Assembly: GCF_048553275.1 (NCBI RefSeq)
Contig: NZ_JBLZMW010000017.1
Coordinates: forward strand, 58,190-122,189
Source of the DNA: Pacificoceanicola sp048553275
GTDB lineage: Bacteria; Pseudomonadota; Alphaproteobacteria; Rhodobacterales; Rhodobacteraceae
Length of the DNA stretch: 64,000 nt
Direction of reading: 5' to 3'
A program made the position numbers and the translations under genes. The notes under the pieces are model-generated. The model did not search any database and was not told where the DNA came from. It saw nothing but the letters and a program-made list of their open reading frames with translations. Positions 60,883-64,000 of this stretch are shown in pieces. The stretch's first letter is position 1. Each line of letters starts with the position of its first letter.

Positions 60883-61301
60883 GTTTGTGTTTCCTTCAAT
60901 GAAAGTGCCGACAGGAACCCGATCAGTGCGAAGGCGACCAGCGCCATCAGCGGGATCGGAATGCCGAAGACCAATTGGTTATCATCGGTGCAAGAGGGGC
61001 CGGTGGCCGTGCAGGGCTGGATGCGTTCGGGGATCAGGCCCGCGTAGAGGCCCATGTGCCACAGGGCGACCACGCCACCACCAAGCGCCAGAGCGATGCC
61101 ATAGCGCCCGACGCTGCCGTCTCGCCACCAAAGGCCGAGGCCGAGAATGATCGCGAGCGGGAACATGAAGGCGCGCTGGAACCAGCACAGCACGCAGGGT
61201 GTCTGCCCCATCACTTCGCCGATGAAAAGTACAGCAAGCGAGGCGACGAGGGCAACGATCCATGCCAGCCCGAGGGCGGTTTCTGCGGGTACGCGGTTCA
61301 T
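60879..61301 (-). CDS. DsbB/BdbC-type disulfide-forming membrane protein
   Basis: A 140-residue four-helix protein with the two periplasmic Cys pairs of the family: PCVLCWFQRAFM and CTATGPSC. It reoxidises the DsbA-like partner using quinone. Start overlaps neither neighbour upstream (five bases after the Sco gene), stop overlaps the DsbA start. Confidence 0.9.
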   Translation of the reverse strand: MNRVPAETALGLAWIVALVASLAVLFIGEVMGQTPCVLCWFQRAFMFPLAIILGLGLWWRDGSVGRYGIALALGGGVVALWHMGLYAGLIPERIQPCTATGPSCTDDNQLVFGIPIPLMALVAFALIGFLSALSLKETQT

Positions 61302-61306
61302 GTCGG

Positions 61307-61909
61307 TCAGATCCTCTCTTCCAGATCGGCGAGAATCTCTTCAGCGGACGTGCCATAGGGCCATGAGTCTGCAAAGCCTGCCTCGGGGTCGAATAGAAAC
61401 AGATGTGACGTGTGGCCCATTGTGTAGCCATCCGGAGCTGTAGCCTCTTCGATGCGTTCAAAGAAGATCGGAAACGTTTCGGATGTAGCGGCGATCTGTT
61501 CGGGCGTACCTGTCAGCCCGATGATGTTCGCATCGAACAGCGGAACGAATTCGGCGAGTGCCATGGGCGTGTCCCGTTCGGGGTCGATGGTTATGAAAAT
61601 CGGCTGGACCCTCGCGGCATTGTCGCCCAGACCGTCCATCACCGCCGCGACCTCAGACAGTGTCGTCGGGCAGACATCGGGGCAGTTGCTGAAGCCGAAA
61701 AATACCAACATCCAACGCCCCGAAAAGTCTTCTTCCGTGCGAACCACACCTTGGTGGTCCGTCAATTCGAATGCAGCGACAAACGCTGGATCGTTGTCGG
61801 TTCGGGCGCGGTCAGCGCGATAGTCCGACCAGAGCAAAAGCCATACGAAGGCAAGCGACGCGACGCCTGCCAAAACCCAAAGAAATTTCTGTGCCGATGT
61901 AAGGGACAA
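61307..61909 (-). CDS. Sco1/SenC-family copper chaperone (copy 1)
   Basis: A 200-residue protein with an N-terminal membrane helix (FLWVLAGVASLAFVWLLLW), GFSNCPDVCPTTLSEV and a distal His (MGHTSHLFLFD). First gene of the ten-gene minus-strand operon that ends with lnt, 37 bases downstream of a MerR-type promoter. It is diverged from the second Sco copy, so the two probably serve different partners. Confidence 0.9.
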   Translation of the reverse strand: MSLTSAQKFLWVLAGVASLAFVWLLLWSDYRADRARTDNDPAFVAAFELTDHQGVVRTEEDFSGRWMLVFFGFSNCPDVCPTTLSEVAAVMDGLGDNAARVQPIFITIDPERDTPMALAEFVPLFDANIIGLTGTPEQIAATSETFPIFFERIEEATAPDGYTMGHTSHLFLFDPEAGFADSWPYGTSAEEILADLEERI

Positions 61910-61945
61910 ACCTGCGCGCCTGATTTTGGTTCTTGATTATTGTCG

Positions 61946-61976
61946 CGTTTACATCCTCTAGCTACTAGAGGTTCAA
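61946..61976 (-). promoter_or_regulatory. MerR-type promoter of the sco-to-lnt operon
   Basis: On the minus strand: -35 TTGAAC (61971-61976), a 19-base spacer holding the perfect dyad CCTCTAG-TAG-CTAGAGG, and a weak -10 TAAACG (61946-61951). It faces the intact MerR-family gene at 62082. Confidence 0.8.
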
Positions 61977-62081
61977 GCGCGAAATCACGTTGTGGCTTAA
62001 ACTCACGCGTCTGTGAATCCGGCACTTGTCTATTGGGGCGGCAAAACCTACAAAGACTGTAACTTTTTCATGGAGGCGAAG

Positions 62082-62510
62082 ATGCTCACGATCGGCACTC
62101 TGTCAAAGAAGACCGGCACAAAGGTGCAGACCATTCGGTACTACGAGCAGATCGGGCTCATGCCCGAACCTGGCCGGACTGAAGGCGGACAGAGGCGCTA
62201 TGACAACGCACAGCTCGACCGACTGTCCTTCATCCGCCATTCGCGACAACTCGGCTTCTCGCTTGATGCGATCCGCGAGCTGCTCGACCTCAGCGACCAG
62301 CCCAATCGGCCCTGCGAAGAAGCCGACGCGATTGCGCGTCGCCAGCTAAAGCAGGTGGAGCAGCGCATGGCCCGTCTGAAGGCGCTGCGCACCGAACTGA
62401 AACGCATGGTTCACGAATGCAGCGGTGGACGTACTGCCGATTGCAAGGTGCTTGAGGTGTTGCGGGATCATTCCGAATGTTTGACCGAACATGACGAGAT
62501 CGGCGCCTGA
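62082..62510 (+). CDS. MerR-family metal-responsive regulator (ZntR/CadR-like)
   Basis: A 142-residue regulator. The winged helix (IGTLSKKTGTKVQTIRYYEQIGLM) is followed by the dimer helix and metal loop. Cys78 (RPCEE), Cys113 and Cys121 (CSGGRTADC) and Cys133 are the likely ligands; Cys at position 78 favours a divalent metal (Zn, Cd, Pb, Hg). It is the only intact MerR-type gene in the metal island and probably controls the promoters at 50241, 51447, 61946 and 63663. The ATG at 62082 has GGAGG upstream; ATG 62070 and GTG 62013 are less likely. Confidence 0.88.
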   Translation: MLTIGTLSKKTGTKVQTIRYYEQIGLMPEPGRTEGGQRRYDNAQLDRLSFIRHSRQLGFSLDAIRELLDLSDQPNRPCEEADAIARRQLKQVEQRMARLKALRTELKRMVHECSGGRTADCKVLEVLRDHSECLTEHDEIGA

Positions 62511-62511
62511 G

Positions 62512-62838
62512 ATGCCTGCCGCGCTTGCATACCCGCTTGCGGCCTTGGCCGAGATCGCCGGGTGTTTCGCGATCTGGAGCTGGTGGCGCCTCGGCGCATC
62601 CGCGGCTTGGCTCGTACCCGGTATTGTAGCCTTGGTGGTATTCGGGTGGCTTCTGGCGCAAGTCGAAACGGTTGCTGCGGGCCGCGCCTTTGCCGCCTAT
62701 GGCGGAGTCTACATTGCGGCTTCGGTACTGTGGATGTGGCTTGCAGAGGGTCACAGACCGGACAGGTGGGATGCGCTTGGCACAGCCGTTTGCTTGCTCG
62801 GCGCAGCTATAATACTGGCCGCGCCACGAACCAATTGA
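62512..62838 (+). CDS. ynfA: YnfA-family (UPF0060) membrane protein
   Basis: A 108-residue four-helix protein, the exact family length. Conserved lines AALAEIAGCFAIWSWWRLG, FAAYGGVYIAASVLWMW and GHRPDRWDALGTAVCLLGAAIIL are present. YnfA proteins resemble small multidrug transporters; their substrate is unclear. It starts one base after the MerR gene, so both share a transcript. Confidence 0.92.
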   Translation: MPAALAYPLAALAEIAGCFAIWSWWRLGASAAWLVPGIVALVVFGWLLAQVETVAAGRAFAAYGGVYIAASVLWMWLAEGHRPDRWDALGTAVCLLGAAIILAAPRTN

Positions 62839-63027
62839 ACTTTATGGTTTGAACTTGAAACCGTCTCAAATCGCGATCTCATCGCCCCATAAAAAGGGCT
62901 ATGCTCTGCATTGGTTGGGGCGCCTGCCTGAAAGCTCCCGACGGTCGTACGTGGAACTGACCATCAATAATCAATCCGGAACCCTGATCTGCCAGAGAGG
63001 TTGAAAGATCATAGTTCACAAATTGGA

Positions 63028-63633
63028 ATGGGAAGTATGGCGGCAGAAAAACGAGCAGAAAGACGCACACTTTGGATCGTTCTCGGTCTCAATATCAGTC
63101 TTGCTGCGGCCTTTTTCGCAACTGGGACCTTCGGGGATTCCAGTGCCCTGATCGCCAACGGGCTCGACAACCTTTCAGACAGCTTGGTCTACGCAATCAG
63201 TCTGTTTGCATTGTCGCGGTCTGCGAAATGGAAACGTGGCGCGGCGAATGTCTCGGGCGGCCTGCTGATCGTGTTCGCCATCGGGATCCTTTATGATGCT
63301 TGGCGCCGCTATGTCGGTGGGTCGGATCCCCTTGGCACCGTTATGATCGTCATGGCGCTGATCGCGGCGGCCATCAACTCAGTTTGTGTCTGGTTGCTCG
63401 CTCGGCTCAAAGATCCGGACGTCAACATCCGCGCGGCCAATACTTTCAGCTGGAACGACTTTGCGGCAAACCTCGGAATCGTAGTCGCAGGTGGCCTCGT
63501 TGCCTGGCTGGGAACGAACTGGCCCGACCTAGTCGTCGGTGTGATTATCGCCGGGATCGCGGCCTGGGGCGGTGTCAATATCCTACGCGACGCACACGGT
63601 GAACACCACAAAGCAGTTCACACGGACAAGTAG
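63028..63633 (+). CDS. Cation-diffusion-facilitator-type metal transporter
   Basis: A roughly 200-residue membrane protein with about five to six helices. Metal-site-like motifs GDSSALIANGLDNLSDSLVYAIS (helix 2) and AANTFSWNDFAANLGIV (helix 5) match the CDF family, in which Asp residues bind Zn(II) or Cd(II). It lacks the long cytoplasmic C-terminal domain of typical CDF pumps and ends with a His-rich tail (HGEHHKAVHTDK). The start is uncertain: ATG 63028 or 63037. Confidence 0.78.
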   Translation: MGSMAAEKRAERRTLWIVLGLNISLAAAFFATGTFGDSSALIANGLDNLSDSLVYAISLFALSRSAKWKRGAANVSGGLLIVFAIGILYDAWRRYVGGSDPLGTVMIVMALIAAAINSVCVWLLARLKDPDVNIRAANTFSWNDFAANLGIVVAGGLVAWLGTNWPDLVVGVIIAGIAAWGGVNILRDAHGEHHKAVHTDK

Positions 63634-63662
63634 TTGCGAGAGATCGTTTCTAAAAGAAGGGG

Positions 63663-63693
63663 TTGAAGCTACAGTAACTATAGAGACTAGTCT
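63663..63693 (+). promoter_or_regulatory. MerR-type promoter of the transglutaminase-like gene
   Basis: -35 TTGAAG (63663-63668), a 19-base spacer with an imperfect dyad CTACAGTAACTATAG, -10 TAGTCT (63688-63693). It lies 30 bases before the TTG start at 63723. Confidence 0.6.
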
Positions 63694-63722
63694 GTTCCAA
63701 GACGATTCGAGGAGCGACTCCG

Positions 63723-64000
63723 TTGCAGATAACCAACCCCCTACTTGCACCCACCAAACTACTGGATTTTGATGCCGCGCCTCTTGCGCATCTAATAGAG
63801 AGCCGCAGCTGGCGCGACTTATCCGAATACGATCGGATCGGAGCTGCCTATGATTTCGTTCGAAATGAAATTGCGTTCGGATACAATCGAGCTGACGACA
63901 TCCCCGCATCCGAGGTACTTTCCGACGGCTACGGGCAGTGCAATACGAAAGGCACGCTCTTAATGGCGCTGCTGCGTGGTGTTGGCGTTCGTTGCCGGTT
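63723..64000 (+). CDS. Transglutaminase-like protein, 3' partial
   Basis: The first 92 residues of a protein that runs off the window. Starts TTG at 63723 after GAGGAGCG. The line EVLSDGYGQCNTKGTLLMAL contains the catalytic-Cys motif of transglutaminase-like cysteine proteases (GxCxxKAxL type), preceded by AYDFVRNEIAFGYNRADDIPA, typical of this superfamily. Function unknown. Its promoter places it in the metal regulon. Confidence 0.7.
   Translation, partial: MQITNPLLAPTKLLDFDAAPLAHLIESRSWRDLSEYDRIGAAYDFVRNEIAFGYNRADDIPASEVLSDGYGQCNTKGTLLMALLRGVGVRCR

Noticed and set aside
1..64000. CRISPR arrays, tRNA or rRNA genes
   Set aside because: No regularly spaced direct repeats with unique spacers and no tRNA or rRNA signatures were found; the fic repeats are only 13 bp apart and are not a CRISPR array.

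Overview
The window is high-GC DNA from a conjugative, repABC-type plasmid of an alphaproteobacterium. The gene families fit the Rhodobacteraceae (Roseobacter group) best. This is inferred from the repABC replicon with an antisense RNA, the rhodobacterial-style VirB/VirD4 transfer genes, the DUF736/DUF3085/DUF3768/ParB-like/ArdC maintenance block and an RHE_PE00001-type regulator. Species cannot be told from the sequence. I saw no rRNA, tRNA, CRISPR array or complete insertion sequence.

Layout. (1) 2-7169, plus strand: type IV secretion genes (lytic transglycosylase fused to a VirB5-like tail, VirB5, VirB8, VirB9, VirB10, VirB11, two small proteins, VirB6); VirB2/3/4 are presumably to the left of the window. 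(2) 7265-11890: mercury resistance, with merR divergent from merT-merP-merF-merA and two extra genes. (3) 11983-17275, minus: coupling protein, relaxase, MobC-like protein and a repeat-rich candidate oriT. (4) 17424-19146: a small DUF736-like gene with a decayed inverted copy, and a DUF2493 gene. (5) 20063-28641, plus: a compact four-gene nuclease/helicase operon, a Gabija-like OLD nuclease and UvrD helicase followed by Mre11/Rad50-like (YhaO/YhaN-like) partners. This is the most interesting candidate system. (6) 28801-42028, minus: maintenance and anti-host-defence block (DUF736 tandem protein, giant methylase/strawberry-notch helicase, PrlF-YhaV toxin-antitoxin, ParB-like protein, ArdC and others). 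(7) 42218-43523: a Fic protein preceded by phased 13-bp repeats. (8) 43609-47364: repC, a ctRNA candidate, repB, repA, two parS-like palindromes, an operator and a DnaA box. (9) 47539-49753: serine recombinase with a res-like site and an RHE_PE00001-type regulator. (10) 50034-64000: a metal-resistance and envelope island.

How the parts work together. VirB, VirD4, relaxase and MobC form a self-transfer system; repABC, its parS-like sites and the toxin-antitoxin pair maintain the plasmid; ArdC and perhaps the methylase/helicase protect incoming DNA; the OLD-UvrD-Mre11-Rad50 cluster probably attacks competing DNA such as phage. The metal island holds four promoters with a -35 box, a 19-bp spacer with a MerR-type dyad and a -10 box. 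A fifth of the same design drives merT. The four in the island probably answer to the intact MerR-family gene at 62082. They drive a P-type ATPase, two L,D-transpeptidases, a ten-gene Sco/Dsb/PCuAC/ZIP/LspA/Lnt operon and a transglutaminase-like gene, so metal efflux appears to be co-regulated with envelope repair and periplasmic redox functions.
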